A DNA stretch of 64,000 nt, taken from the NCBI GenBank assembly GCA_022577435.1, contig JAKOON010000032.1, positions 186,001 to 250,000 on the forward strand. Reading direction: 5' to 3'. The notes below the pieces were generated by a model. It was not told the DNA's origin. It searched no databases and saw only the letters and a program-made list of their open reading frames with translations. The position numbers and the translations under genes were made by a program. This document shows positions 12,915 to 25,630 of this stretch, piece after piece. The number at the start of each line of letters is the position of its first letter. Within the stretch, counting starts at the first letter, position 1. The DNA is from Embiotoca jacksoni (taxonomy: Eukaryota > Chordata > Actinopteri > Embiotocidae).

Positions 12915-14391
12915 CCATTGTGTTCAGTCTAGTATCTTGGGTGTTGTTAACAGACGTTCCTACAGGGGGTGGAACAGGAAGTAAAAAATTGGTCTCGCAG
13001 CTCCCATGATGCCTCTTCGGGGGTGGTGATGATGGCAAGAGAGGTGACATCAATAACGGGGATGACATTATTGTTGCCATCGCCGCCGCGGCTTCTGTGG
13101 CGTCCGTGACTGTGAGTGAGCGGCGGACAGCCACGTGGGGGTAGGGCGCCCTGGGAGGGCACGCTGGCCCCATCAGGGAAAAGTTTGGCACATTGGCTGT
13201 CATGACTGGTGAGCCTCCCATACTGGTGGGGTATGTTCCGGCTATTACCATGGGAACAGACAGATGGGAACAGTCAGACATTGCACGTCTCACTGCTGTG
13301 CGCTGTGGCAGCTCACTACTATAAGTTGTTTTTGTCTCTGTGTTAACTGTGGCACAGGATTCCCCTCTTCCCTCCTCAGCTCGATTTAAATCCCGTGACA
13401 AGCCAGGACTTGCAAGCCTGCTCTGTGTTATGCCTCTGTTAGGTGGAATACATGATCCTGCCGTCTTCTTTTCAGTGTGGCTTATGTTTTCTCCTCCCAG
13501 CCCACTTGGCACTATACCATCTATCCCACCAGTGGTAGCTTTGTCAGCTGAGACTGCAGGTGGTCCTGCTGTAGGCCCTGCAGTCCCACCAGCTTTACTC
13601 CCTGTTAGGTCAGCTGCGGGAAGAGCCGCAACACCAGGTCTTGTATCAACACTTTGCTTTTCTAAATATGGCTTGAGCATTTCATTTCCAGTTACACCTG
13701 CATTGAAATCTTCTTTCTGATTTCCGAGACTTGATATGGTGCTTCCAGAGAAAGAATGGCTCAGCGTGCTTCTCTCCCCGGACCTGAAGACCTGTTTTGG
13801 AGGAGAACGTGAGCCCAATCCTTGAGAAGCCACTTGAGATCCTTGCATGAAAAATCCATCTTTGCTGCCTTTATTTTGTTGTTGCAAATGACTTTGTCCA
13901 AAGTTGGGGTTACATGGAGGTTTAAGGTCGAGTGCAGAATTCAAGAATGATCTCCCACGTGAGATTGAAGGGGAGGGTAATGAAGAGGAAGGGGAAGAGT
14001 GGGAAGACAAGGGGCTGCTGGGGCTCTGTCCTGCACTCCCTAATGTCACCCCTGCCCCCCCCATCCGATGTCCGTCTTCCTTTGACCTCCCCCCCTTGGA
14101 TTCCTCTTCCTCTATCTTCAACGCTGGCATATGGAAGCTCTGCAGTCCTTGCGTGTCAGCCGACATCGTAGATAGCGCTCTGCCTCGTTCTAATTTCGCC
14201 TCATCCTCTGTTATTCTGGACCCTGCCTGGGCGGCAGCGGTGACCTGCCCCCCCACTACCATCTGGTCTTGGCAGTGCCAGTCACTGTGCCGGGCAGCTG
14301 CAGCACTGGAGGGTGACAGTGGAGAGGAGGCCAGGGCCGCAGGGACGTTGGCACCGGAGAGAGCACTGGTAGGTTTGTGTTGCTGTTGGTG

Positions 14392-14426
<35 letters not shown>

Positions 14427-14505
14427 CACTGGAAGGCTGTCCATACCCACTGCTGCCACTAATAATGTCAGGCTGCTGCCAGGGCGAGCCAGACAGGAAG
14501 GACAT
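12915..14505 (-). CDS. map4: map4, alternative first coding exon with polyglutamine tract (inferred)
   Basis: This open exon is 1,591 bp (530 codons plus one base). It starts at the first ATG after an in-frame TAG, with a purine at -3. It begins MSFLSGSPWQQPD, followed by a run of ten Gln and a His/Gln stretch at residues about 28-43. Further on are KIEEEESKGG, a long Ser/Pro/Gly-rich region, then VRRAMSDCSHLSV and a second VRRSLTV motif about 50 residues later. The donor GTAAGA after ATGG leaves phase 1, exactly what the exon at 4,225 needs. There is no pyrimidine tract or phase-compatible AG at its 5' side, so it cannot follow the upstream map4 exons; an internal promoter is inferred. Being a map4 isoform rather than a nested gene rests on strand, position and phase. 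The two RR[AS]-S-type motifs are possible kinase sites. Confidence 0.68.
14394..14424 (+). repeat. (CTG)n trinucleotide repeat, coding polyglutamine on the minus strand
   Basis: About ten CTG units, read as CAG on the minus strand. They encode ten consecutive Gln near the start of the alternative map4 exon, followed by His/Gln-rich sequence. Confidence 0.95.
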
Positions 14506-14936
14506 CCTCCCAAACTATTGTCAGTCCTTTTGTATTGGTCTTTTTCTTGTTTAGTCTCTTGTCAGCGTCCTGGTTTCTCTCTTGTATACTCTTGCCCTTT
14601 TTGTAATTATATTTCTTCTTTATCTGTCTTCAGTTTTTACTCGTTTCTCCCGAAAGTGTCGAATTATTCCTGTCCAGGAGGCAGATATGTCCACAGTATC
14701 CAAAGTGTTAGGAGAATGGGAAGTAGAGGAAGCAATGCATCCTGTCTTTCTTTTGAAATGATGCCTCGCAGTTGTCTGTGTGTGCAACTGCGTTGATGTG
14801 AGTAAAGCGAATGTGTATATGCAAAGTGCATGTGTGAGTGAGTGAGTGTGAGTGAGAGTGAGTGTGTGTGTCTGGTCGTCTCAGCTTCTCTCTGAGCACT
14901 GCACAGATCAGCTGTGGGGCTAAATTGCACCTTGCC

Positions 14937-14941
<5 letters not shown>

Positions 14942-14981
<40 letters not shown>
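14942..14981 (+). repeat. (CT)n microsatellite
   Basis: A pure CT dinucleotide run directly beside the candidate internal promoter; it would lie in or next to the inferred 5' UTR. Confidence 0.95.
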
Positions 14982-14987
<6 letters not shown>

Positions 14988-15065
14988 GACATCACAGTCA
15001 CATGACAGCCCGGAATATTCCCTCATTTGCTGGATAAAAATTTCAGCCTCTAGCCCCTAACGACA
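14982..15065 (-). promoter_or_regulatory. candidate internal promoter for the short map4 isoform
   Basis: This block lies about 0.5 kb upstream of the ATG at 14,505, between a (CT)n run and an 85-bp (CA)n run. On the plus strand it has a CRE-like TGACATCA at 14,987-14,994 and an E-box CACATG inside GTCACATGAC at about 14,997-15,006. A palindromic GGAATATTCC and, on the minus strand, an A/T block TTTTTATCC follow. The clustering of known transcription-factor core motifs upstream of an exon with no acceptor suggests a promoter. No initiator or start site can be proved from sequence alone. Confidence 0.35.
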
Positions 15066-15110
15066 AACGCGCAGAAGCAAACACACATGTAGACACAAAA
15101 TGTGCGGACA

Positions 15111-15111
<1 letters not shown>

Positions 15112-15196
<85 letters not shown>
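15112..15196 (+). repeat. (CA)n microsatellite, 85 bp
   Basis: An uninterrupted CA run about 50 bp upstream of the candidate promoter block. Alternating purine-pyrimidine sequence of this length can form Z-DNA. Confidence 0.97.
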
Positions 15197-15197
<1 letters not shown>

Positions 15198-16500
15198 CAA
15201 TGGCTGTCACAGCTGCTCAGCTGCCATATGACAGCCACTGTTCACATGTTGATACCTAGCGTCAGACACAAGGATAGATTATTGAGCCATAACTACAGAC
15301 TGTAATCATCATGATAAGACTCTGATTGAACTTTGTCTCTTCACTTCACGGCTGCCTATAACAGGAAAAAAAAGAACATCATATATATTTTGAGGCTAAA
15401 ATTAATCACACTGACGTCATGAAATGACACTGCATGTGCACAAAAGAACTGAGTGCCCTAAACTTCGTGCCTTTGTCTTAATTAATGTGTGTGTTTATTG
15501 AAATTATTATTTGTGTCACATTTTCACTTTGCAAAGTTGTAATTTCACCCTTTGAGCTTAAATTGCATACTTTCCTTTTAAGTGAAATGTATGCAGGCCA
15601 GGCATGAGCAAGTCTTTGCTTCTTTAAACCAGCTATGATCGAAATTTGTGTGTCTTAACAATGTATCAAATGCCAATTTGAAAACACTTCCGAAAGCTGT
15701 CACTTAGTCATGAACAGGGAATTTAGCTTGCTTGCTGATCTCATTGTGTAATTTCCAGCTGCAGCCAAAATAAATTCATTATATATAGCTAAACGGCAGA
15801 CACACAGTAAATGACACGCTGGTCAACACAGTGAGGCACTGAGCAAATAAAGAGTCTGATTTCAAGTGTTGGTAGAGACCAAAACCAGAGCTATAAATAA
15901 GTATTCACCAGGAAGAGAAAGGAAAGTTGTTAATTATTTTTAAATTAAAGAATTAAAAAGTTAACACTCGGTGCTGACTGTGGAAGTTTGTGAACAGAGG
16001 GTAAGTATTCTGCACCGGGGAATTGCTCATATTTTGGTAAAAACTTTGAGATGGAGTGAAGCTTACTCTGTTCAAAAGCTGCACAGCAATCTTTAGGAAT
16101 AATTGACAAGGATAAGGACGATTGATTTCAAATAGTTTCAATGCTCTAAAATTCTAATCTCAGGAATATATATATATATATCACTATAGCATATATATAT
16201 ATATGTGTGTGTGTGTGTATATATTTATTTATATATACATATAATTATAAAAATTATAAAAAAAATATCTGTTGACCTATTTTCTATCATTAAATATACA
16301 AAAGACAAAACTGAGACTAAAACAAAAAAGAAGATAACATTTGAAAACAGAGCGTTTGGGCTGTGACCAATGTGTTACATTTGCCATTACTCTAATAACA
16401 TGGAACTTGGACATCTTGAATGGATATCTCATTATATCAAAATTGTGATTGTGAAAAGTCAAATACATTTTTTGTATCCAAAACTGGGGCATTGGAGTAT
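15197..16500. other. intron sequence between the (CA)n run and the SINE
   Basis: AT-rich, with alternating AT/TG low-complexity sequence at about 16,165-16,245. No gene is seen. Confidence 0.6.
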
Positions 16501-16723
16501 AAATGGTAAGCAGTCTGCGCTTATACAGCGCTTTATGACCTTTGTGGTCTAAAAAAGCTTTACATTGTTTCCGCCATTCATTTGTGTATGCAATCACAAG
16601 CAACTTGGAGTTCAGCATCTTGCCCAAGGACACTTTGGCATGTAAACAAGAAGAAGCAGAGATTGAACCACCAACCTTATGACTGGTGGGCAACTCGCTC
16701 TACAATCTGAGCCGCAGCCACCC
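16501..16723 (-). mobile_element. tRNA-derived SINE (teleost type)
   Basis: The minus strand begins near 16,723 with a tRNA-like head: GGCTGCGGCTCAGATTGTAG resembles a polymerase III box A, and GTTGGTGGTTCAATC a box B about 45 bp later. The body contains GTGTCCTTGGGCAAGATGCTG and a tail GCGCTGTATAAGCGCAGAC, both recurring wording in a common fish SINE. It is degraded and is not a functional tRNA. Confidence 0.7.
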
Positions 16724-19640
16724 AAACATGAGTAACCTGGTTTAAGTTTCCACCTCCTCCATCCTGAAAAGGGCTGCAGATTTTTTTCTACTTTTAAGAC
16801 TGGTGCAGTATTCCACCACAATCTGCCTGGGATTTATACTCCAGTTTTGTAAGGAGGATTAAAACTCTTCTGATGGCAAAGGATCTCACCCTCCATCCTC
16901 CCTTTTCTATATTCCCGGTTTTGCCTAACGCTGACTTCCCGGATTTGTGTGCATCTATCTAAAATTGTAAACTTCAGCAAAGCAAATTTAAATATTCAGC
17001 TACTTCCAAGGTATTTAACTGCTGCGGTTTCCAGAGTAACCTGACATTCTGCGCAGCACTCGTATCATGAACACTGTGTGCACAGGAAGTGAGAGTACAG
17101 CAAATTGACGTCAAGGAGTGCAGCCATCTGGAATTCAGTATTCTCTCTTGACAGAATCTACTGGAGATTCTTCTAGCTGCTTAAAACAAGAATCAACCTT
17201 TCTGAAGGTCCAATGTCATGTTCAAACCAAGAGATTGCTCTCACAAAATGCAGTACGTACTGTTTTAGAGCACCTCCAAAATGGTGGGGCTTGTAATAAC
17301 AGTGGTCTGAGAAGGGGAAAACTATAACGAGTGTTGGCAAATGTGCTGGAACAAAAAAAAATGCCAAAGTGGTTCCAACTTGAAATTTACAGGATTTAAA
17401 GGATTAACTCAACATCTTCGTGCCAGATACCACAGGGTTTTTCAGAGGTCTTGTAGAGTACAAGCCAGAAGTTTAAAGCTGTTATAGAATATAATGTTAT
17501 AGTCATAATGTTTTGGCGGAACAGTGTATGTGTAGTGTGATAGCATTCTGTTAGTGGAGAAAGAATGGTTGTGGTGGTCACATACAGCATGCTAGAACTT
17601 GTGGCCTTGAGCAAAGATACATTTTGCCAAAGTATGTAGGAACAAGTCATGTTAGCAGGGTGGAAGCTGGGTTTGGTGGAGAAGGAACGGTGTTGATGGT
17701 CATGAGTAGAAGGTATGACCTTGTGGCTTTGAGCATGCATTAATGGTGCCAAAGCATGTCGGAACAATTCATACGGGGTTCGATGTAAGAGGGGCAGAGC
17801 AGGGGTGGCAGGTGTGAGTTGTGAAGGGAGTTTTCCGGGGACGCCAGGACTGCTGTTGAGCCTCCCTGGGGTGTTGTGGGCCTACTTGATGAAACACTGG
17901 GGAAAGGAGGTTGCCCACTTGATAACTCTCACCATTATCTACTTTGGCGTGTGAGCATAGCATGCATAGTGTTAGGATAGAATTCTGTGAAGCAGTGAGA
18001 TGTTTGGCAGATACTGAGTCAGATGACCCTTGCAGTGTTATTCCGCATTAAATTGGCACTTTGTGTATTGTAAAACTGTTAAGTTTCTTTTAAGTATATG
18101 TTGCCAAAGGTTTTGCGTACTAAAAAACTCTACTCTTGGACCAATATTTGGATGTAAGTGTCTTAGCAATGTTAATGTGATGCTACAACAGAAAGTGTTC
18201 CGTGCTCTCAGAAGACAGAGGACAGGAAGCGCTAACAGCCACAAAACATGTTAAAAGTGGTTAATCTCACTGGAGTAATTTGGAAACTGCTGGGAATCAT
18301 CTGTCAGACAGACAGTTTTAGATGTCGAAACTTCACTTTAAACTAATGCCTGATAAATTATCCTGACAACTATCTCACGTTTTTGTACCACACATGACAG
18401 CTCAGTGTCTCCCACCAACCCCACTTCACACCCAGCACAACCGCGGCCAGTGCCAAAATAGCTTGTCAAGCATGACTGAAAATTAATGAGTATTATTACA
18501 TAATCCTCCATGAACAATTTGCCTACTGTAACCACAGAGAAACAGTGAGCTGCGGAGAAAAAGAGGAAGACATTAGACTGTTGTTTAGTTTCAATAGACT
18601 TGGAAAGGATGGGTATTATGCAAGCAATCTAGGCAGCGCTTCTGTTAAAGTTTGGGTCATGCTCAGAGGGGGCTAGTGTTAAAATTCAATGGGTTTGAAG
18701 GGTTAAAGTAGAGCAATTCCTAAAATTCTATGGAAGACAAGTGCAAGAATGAAACTAAGAAGATACTGTGCTCCTTTGTATGAAATCTCCTGCTCATACA
18801 ATAACCACTGTCTCACTGTGATAGTGTATCAGATCAGATTGTGTTCTGGTGAAACAAAAAGTCTGAATTATGTTCATTGGGTCATTGTTGAAGTGTCATG
18901 TCAGAAATCTCATAGCAGTGACATTTGGCTAAAACTCCCGTTGATGTAAGTTGCACTGTTGTGATGTCATTTTCCTCTCCATTTCATATTGCTGTGGAAA
19001 TGGTTACTCAAGTAGCACAATTTCTACTTCCCTCTCATGTACAATAGAAGATTTGTTGAAATTAGGTTATGCATTTTATCCAATAAATTCCATCTACCAT
19101 TGCTTTAAATCCTTGTATACACACAAGGATTGTATTAATGTTGATGCCTTCCTAAGTGATACCTGATGATTCTCAGGAATGTTCAGGAGTTATGCAAACT
19201 ATCTTTTTCCTATGATTGCTAAATCCATTAGCCACTGATATCGAGGTTTAATGATACTGTTGAGTGTCAAAAATAGGTAGGTACACCTACTCTTTGAAAT
19301 TATCTGCATTTATGTAAACAAAAATATCTTCATCTAAATTGAAATTATAAACAAAATATTTCCACAAGACACAAATTGTTGTGCTGTTATCCAATCACAA
19401 GTTGGATGTGAACCACTTAACTAATTACAAGCAAAACTGCAGAAGTGGGTTAGAGCTACTTTGTACTCAAACACTTCACAATCAAGAATTGATGATTTGC
19501 ATAAAGCTGGAAAATTTGAAATAATCTCAAAGAGGTGAGATATTATTTAGCCAACAAGAGGAAACCCACTGTGATGTCAGCCACTGGTTTGTAAACTGCT
19601 GTTTTAAAGCCTCGAGTCTGGCATTTCAGCTGTCACCATC
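16724..19640. other. intron sequence
   Basis: AT-rich intron between the 29.4-kb and 14.5-kb exons. No gene or clearly recognised repeat is seen. Confidence 0.55.
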
Positions 19641-19659
19641 TTGTTTTTTTGGAATCAGG

Positions 19660-20035
19660 GGTGGCAACACTTGGAAGAGATGGGGAAGAGCAAGGGGTGG
19701 CTGTGACTGAAAGCCTAAAGACACTAGGCCCACCCACGTATAGCAGAAGCCAGGCATTATTTTTGAAGCCTAATATCTTAGTGTCCCTCCTTGAAAAAAC
19801 AAACAAATTCACTAATCTGCTAATGACACCAAAATGGCTTCTGGTAAAAATGGATTTTGTATTTTGTGAGAGAAGTTGACGCTTTTTGGGAGTCTATTGG
19901 AGATTTTTTTTTTTTTTTTTTTTTGGAGCCATCCCCAAGCAGCCCACGGTGATATTGCACTTTAAAGCACTTCCACATTGACTTCAATTTTCAGCCCAGG
20001 AGACCATGTCCATTTTTATGTACAGTCTATGGTCC
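19660..20035 (-). repeat. dispersed repeat, copy 1 (pairs with 56,545-56,760)
   Basis: Read on the minus strand from 20,035, it begins CATAGACTGTACATAAAAAT and then matches, with divergence, the plus-strand sequence starting at 56,545. Shared blocks include the first 17 bases, CTGAAAA, an AAGTGC-TT-AA-TGC stretch and a later CTCC-ATAGAC-CCC stretch. It contains a 20-bp poly(T). It is non-coding and I cannot name the family. Confidence 0.5.
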
Positions 20036-21839
20036 AAAAAAGACAAACTGTGTATGAGTGGAGCCAATTTGTAGTAGCACTGTAACCATTCTCTCCACAA
20101 GTCGGCGCCCAGTTAAGATGCATATCATGGTGCACAAATGCATTGAGCATAGACTCCATAGTGGGACAATGCAGTTAGCTGCGAAAAGCTTGGAAGTTAG
20201 CTAGGAAAATGTTTTGTGGACTAAGGAAAATCCCCCCTGAAAGTTGTGCAGTTGTGATCCACAGCACTTGTTTGAGGTTGTTGGTCCCAAAGGAGGTTCA
20301 ACCAGTTAGCAAATCCAATAATTCACTCACTTTTTTCCAACAGTACTATAAATCCTTTTTGCGTGTTCAAAAAGATACTAAAGATTAGAATCTTTTGGGA
20401 GCTATTAGCTGAAGCACATTGTGTTTGTAATATACTTTTACTTTTCAAGTAAGTCATTTTAAATTTAAAAAGTCAAAATCATACCCATGTGATTGAGACA
20501 AATTGTGGCAATCGGGTGCTCAGGGTTGAAAAGTACTCTACCTAAATTGCCTCCATGAGCTGTGCGTCAAAGCCATTGCTGCTGCAGCTCTTGATTGTGT
20601 AAGTCACTCCGGATCTAAAAATATGTGTATCATTTTATGTATCTCAATACCATTCATGCACTTGGTCACTTTCATCTCTGGAGCAGGTTGACTGAGGAAT
20701 CAGTTGCAAACAGATATTGCACAATCTACGCACGTTACCTGGTCAACAAATTCTTAATACTCATAATCAAAAAAAAATGTATGGATAAAAACACTAGACT
20801 AGTTTGAAAATTTGTGAAAACTCTGAATCCACTACAGTGGATATCATAAAACCTGGCAGCTCTTTGTAAAACTAATATTGCCTATTTCCTCCATTTCCTT
20901 CTCTCACGTCTTGATTTCATTGTTGCTTCTCATTTAACCTCCCATCATTCTTTACAGAAAGTGCCAAATTAATAAATTACAAATTAAAGGCTAATAATTT
21001 ATATATTTTCCTGTTGTCCACAAACTTAACAAAAATACCAAACTAAAGTAATTGGTACTGTCAACATGTTCTGTTACAGGATATATATTCTTATTCCATG
21101 CCATAGAACTCTATTATTGTCAAAAACGTGTGGCCACTTTAATTTATTTTAACACATAGACGATGCCACTGGTGAAAATAGCCAAGAGAGCGCCAAATCT
21201 ATATAAATCCACAGATGAAAAATAGTCTCCAACAATTGCATCATTTCCTCCTGTTTGAGTAATGTTTGCTAAAAAGAAAAAAAAAAAAAAAAAAGTAAAC
21301 AGCCTGACCAGTTTTCAACTTTGCTAGTGGCATGGCTCTGAGGATGAAAAAGTCAGTCAGTCCACCACTTCGCCAAGACTGAAATATATCTCAACAATGA
21401 TTGGATTAATTGCCCCTTTGTCCAAAGGATGGCACCTACTGACTTGGCTCTATTAAAGAGCAGACGGAGAAGAAGAAGTCCTTGCTATCAGATCACTGTA
21501 AAACATGTGTGGCTCTGTGAGATTGGATCAGATGCCACAGTACAAACAGCAGAAACGTGCAATGACAACTACAGCTATCAAAAAGTTATGTGGGGGACTT
21601 CAAAAAATAAACAAAAAATGAGGTGCTGCACAAACCCTGCCAGGTAATGGCAGAGCAATTTAAGAGAGAATCACAGCCCATTCATTCACAGATCAACAAT
21701 CGATGGCCAGCTTTATCACCAAACAAAGTAAGTTTGATGTTAGACGTGCAACGGCCCTCATCTCAGAGATGAAGCAAAATATATGTTTCCATCAGCTTTA
21801 CATTCAGTTACGCAAAATGTTATACTAAAATTAAAATTA
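20036..21839. other. intron sequence
   Basis: AT-rich intron with an A-run at about 21,276-21,293. No gene or recognised repeat is seen. Confidence 0.55.
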
Positions 21840-22015
21840 GCACAATGTGCTTATTGCTGAATAGCAATCGTTAGCATGCCAATGACCAAAACTAAGATGC
21901 TGAACATTGCACACATTATACTTGCTTAACATCTGCATGTTAGCATTATCATTGTGATGATGCATGTTGACATGCTGATGTCACATTTAGCTCAACGCAC
22001 CACTGCTAAATCTCA
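21840..22015. repeat. GTTAGCATGC-rich dispersed repeat
   Basis: Repeated short words (TTAGCATGC, ATGTTAGCATTA, GACATGCTGATGTCA, TTTAGCTCAACGCACC) match a very common non-coding teleost repeat. It is degraded, with no terminal structure seen. Confidence 0.5.
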
Positions 22016-23045
22016 GCACTACTAGTATGGCTTCGAGATGAGATGAACTCACTCATTAACATTTACTGTGGTGGTTTTCAGGCTTTGTAGCTGACCGTTT
22101 TGTTCTGATATGAGTTATGCCGTTTTCATTAGTGTCTGTTAGTGCTTCAATACAATGTGACTGTTATTAATTAGATCTGTTTTTTGTTTTTTTAAGATTA
22201 CCGGCAATAATTGAGCTTGTTGCGGCATGCATAATAGTAATGCAAACAATATTTTAGATAAGGAAAGGGTTCCAAAATTGGTTTCTTACATACAAGTAGA
22301 TGTTGTATCTGTACTCAAATATTTGATTCCTTTCCTCCAGCTTTTTCCAATTCCGTCGTATATTTTGTTTCCCCATTAGTATGCTAATGGTACATGACTG
22401 AAAGGATGGCTGTAACTTTAAATATTTTGGAGCAAATCATGTCTGAAAAGTGTAATGATTAAAAATCTGATGTTGTTTAACACAGCTCTCAAGTGAAACT
22501 GTAAAAATCTTCAGTAGAACTTTTGCTACTAACAAGCTAGACCACAGAGACACTGGGGACAGGCTACAAATAAAGTCTAAAAGCAAAAGAACAAAAAAAA
22601 CCAAAGCCTCATATTTAGAAGCAGCAGCAAATAAGATGTGATACTCTTGCACCGCTATTTATATGCAGGGAGAAAAAAAAATCAGAGGCCAAAGTAAGTC
22701 CTCGTTTTGAAGGTCATGGACTGTCGAACATAAACTGGATATGGAGGGAACGAGAGAGAAGGCACAGTAGCTGGATTCCTGTGGAGCTGGTCGGAGAGAG
22801 AGTGAGCAGGGTGGGGGCAGAGGGAAAAGGGATGGGGTGGGGGTTCTTGTCAGAGCGTTTCTATTTTTACTCATCGACCTCACTGACTGTCACACCCAGT
22901 CCACCCCTTCTCTATCCCTCACTCGCAGAGTCTCTTTGTTTCCATGGCAACCGCCTCCCATGGCTCCCTGACAACCCCCCCTTCCTCCCCTGCCCAACAC
23001 CCCAACAACTCCCACCCATACCCACAATCTTCGATGCAGTGATTA
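22016..23045. other. intron sequence, GC-richer near 22.8-23.0 kb
   Basis: Mostly AT-rich with a C/T-rich patch at about 22,890-23,020. Open stretches here are low-complexity and overlap on both strands; none is supported as a gene. Confidence 0.5.
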
Positions 23046-23445
23046 TTATGGTGCCGCAGCGGCACTGGGAGTCTGAGCAGTGGAGGGGAAGACGTGACGT
23101 GGATGTAGGAGACAGAAAGAGCAAAGAGATGGAGGGAGAGGAAAACGAGGGATGATGGGGGGATCGACGAGGAGATAGGGAGGGTGGACAGAGGGAATGA
23201 GGAAAACGGAGGCAAGGATTGGATAATATATAAATATAAAAAAGAGCAACAAATGAAGGCAAGATTGATGCAGGAAAAGGAGGAAAGGGAAGCAATCAAG
23301 GTCAAAGTGGAAGGGAGTGGGAAAAGTGAGATTAAATGAAGGAAATATAGAGAGGAAAAGACTCCGCAGAACCACAGAGAGGAGTGGGGGTAAAGATACA
23401 GAAAGAAAATGGGGTGAGAAGAGGGAGGTGATAAGATGACAAGAA
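23046..23445 (+). repeat. polypurine-biased tract, about 400 bp
   Basis: The plus strand is dominated by G and A (GGAGGGAGAGGAAAACGAGG-like wording) with few pyrimidines across about 400 bp. This explains the overlapping Ser/Pro/Phe-rich open stretches on the minus strand, which are not genes. Confidence 0.65.
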
Positions 23446-24189
23446 GCAAAAATAATCTCCAAAAACTCTTCCTTAGCCTACTTCTTGACTGTTAATTTGG
23501 CGTTTCTCTCTGGGAATTGCTTTAGAAGGCCCACATATAGTATTTAATCAGATAATTTAGAGCTGATGAATAAACAGAGAAAATGTATGCTGTCCAAATG
23601 TTACTTAAATTAGTAAGACATCCAGTTTAAGACCATCATCTTTACTTCAAATAAAAAGAGAAGATTGGCAGTTTCTTCTGGCCTCTACATTACAATTTTT
23701 GTTACGTAAAAATTAGATTTTGCAGGAACGTAGGAAGAACTTTCAGACATTCAAAAAACAGCAGATGGGAAATAGTCAAAATAATTACAAATATACAGAA
23801 GAAGAAGGGATAGTACAAAAGACAGGATGAAAAAGGCAAAAGATAACAAATAAGACAAATAAAGATGTCAACATTCAATGTCAACCCGTTCATTACATTG
23901 CAATGCTGCAGTGCTCATGTTGGGCTTTTTCATGAGGAAAATTCAGTCTTAAAAGAGACTTCATTAGCCAACCATGCACTGGCATCACACTGGGGGAAGC
24001 TACCTTATATATCCATCACATGCAAGGAAATTAAATGAGCCCTTTTGATGAGTGAGCAGTCTAATTTCTAAGTAGAGAACACTGTCAGGAGATACTGAAG
24101 TAACACACACATCCAGCATGATGGGGTTTCTATTGTCAGGTTGAGAAAAATGTCAGATACAATCATAATATCCAGAAATGAGGGGAACT

Positions 24190-24325
24190 TAAAGGAGTAG
24201 TTCCACATTTTGGGAACAGCACATATATCACTTCTTGTTCTCATAAGTGTTGGTGGTATCAATCTTCTCACTGAACTCAGAGCAAGAAAGTAAACATGTA
24301 TATTTCCCAAAATCTTGCTTTGCTA
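24190..24325 (+). repeat. teleost dispersed repeat relic (GGAGTAGTTCCACATTTTGGG type)
   Basis: It opens CTTAAAGGAGTAGTTCCACA and closes with a TTTCCCAAAATCTTGC stretch that is the partial complement of its start. Between them are words seen in a widespread fish repeat (CTTCTTGTTCTCATAAG, GGTGGTATCAATCTTCTC). It is a short, degraded, non-coding copy. Confidence 0.55.
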
Positions 24326-25626
24326 TTGCTTTAAAGAAACACAACTTTTGCACTTGCATTTGTTATGCAACAAAAGTTGACAAGAGCTCTATATATAAAA
24401 CCTCATGATCCTTTGTCATCAAGTTCAGGTTTGGTGATCGAGTACATTCTGGATTTGATTTTCTGACAGCAGAGTTTGTTAACGTCCTGCTGTTCACTCA
24501 TGTCTCAGGTTTTGTAAAATTGTGAGGGGAGTTTTTTCAAAACATCACAACACAATGATACAATAAAGTCACTTTGACTGTCTGTGAAGATTTTCAGTCA
24601 TCCAGGTCATGCTTAATCTTCACATAGTGGGGGTATTTTGTGAGTCACGTCAACATTATATTTTGAACTGTTGTTTTTGTCATGAGTACTTTGACATTGA
24701 ACATGCGGAGGTCAATTTTTCTCAGCATTTGCACCTCATGTAAAGACATCAATCAATCACATTGTGTAGAAGTGGAATGGACATCATATCGCAACTCAAC
24801 TAATGACAATATTGATTGTTCATGTCTCCACCTAGCCTTATTTTTTTGAAAGGTGAGGCTGGCAGCAAATTCAAAAGGAGCATATCTTTTTTCAGTTTTA
24901 ACATTTGATATGTTAACTTTGTTCTATTTTCAGTTTCATATGGGTTTGCATAACTGGCAAATAATTACAGTCCTGTTTATATTTACATTTTACACAGTGT
25001 CATAACTTTTTGGAAATTGGGTTGTAGTTTAAAAATAAATTTTAAATTTGTTTTACTTTAACAGACACTAATACATTTGCAAAGAGCTGATATAAGCGTG
25101 GCAGTTTATTAGCCTATATAGTTCCAAAGTCGACTCAACTCTTGTATTCTTTGGATAATATTCTGCATTTTAACAAATAATCATAATAATTGATCAAAGA
25201 TGACTTTTTGAACACATTAGTTAAAAAATGCTGCAAAATAAAAATATAAAAAAGACATTTGCCAAGAGCCAAACTTTACATCCTGATGTTGTTTGTTTTG
25301 TCTGACAAACAGACTAAAACTCCAATCTATTCAGTCTGTAGTGCTGTAAAAAAGAAAAGCAGCAAATTCTCATACCAGGGCACAATAACATCATATCATA
25401 TATGTATTATTACAGTTATTTTGATAGTTATAGTTCTTTAGTTCTTGCCACCAGCAGCCTTTTGGTCTGATGGGCTCCAGCAGCAGTAGTAGTAGTTTAC
25501 AGTCAGAGCTGCAGTTCCCCCAGCACACACCTGATGTAGCCAACGAGCAGGACTGAGATTTAACAACAACCCTTCTCTGCAACACACACTGCAACATCAT
25601 TATATGTCTGCAACGCACAACCAACC

Positions 25627-25630
<4 letters not shown>
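24326..25630. other. intron sequence
   Basis: AT-rich. I see nothing that supports a gene. Confidence 0.55.

Noticed and set aside
15102..15305. Poly-Thr/His open stretch
   Set aside because: Translation of a (CA)n microsatellite. The same applies to stretches at 25,391, 47,095, 47,323, 49,686 and 53,906.
16501..16723. Possible tRNA gene
   Set aside because: Box A- and B-like words are present but the cloverleaf is not complete, and the body and tail are those of a SINE.
22781..23462. Several overlapping open stretches of 120-180 codons on both strands
   Set aside because: They come from C/T- and G/A-biased sequence that lacks stops; there are no motifs, and overlapping frames are equally open.
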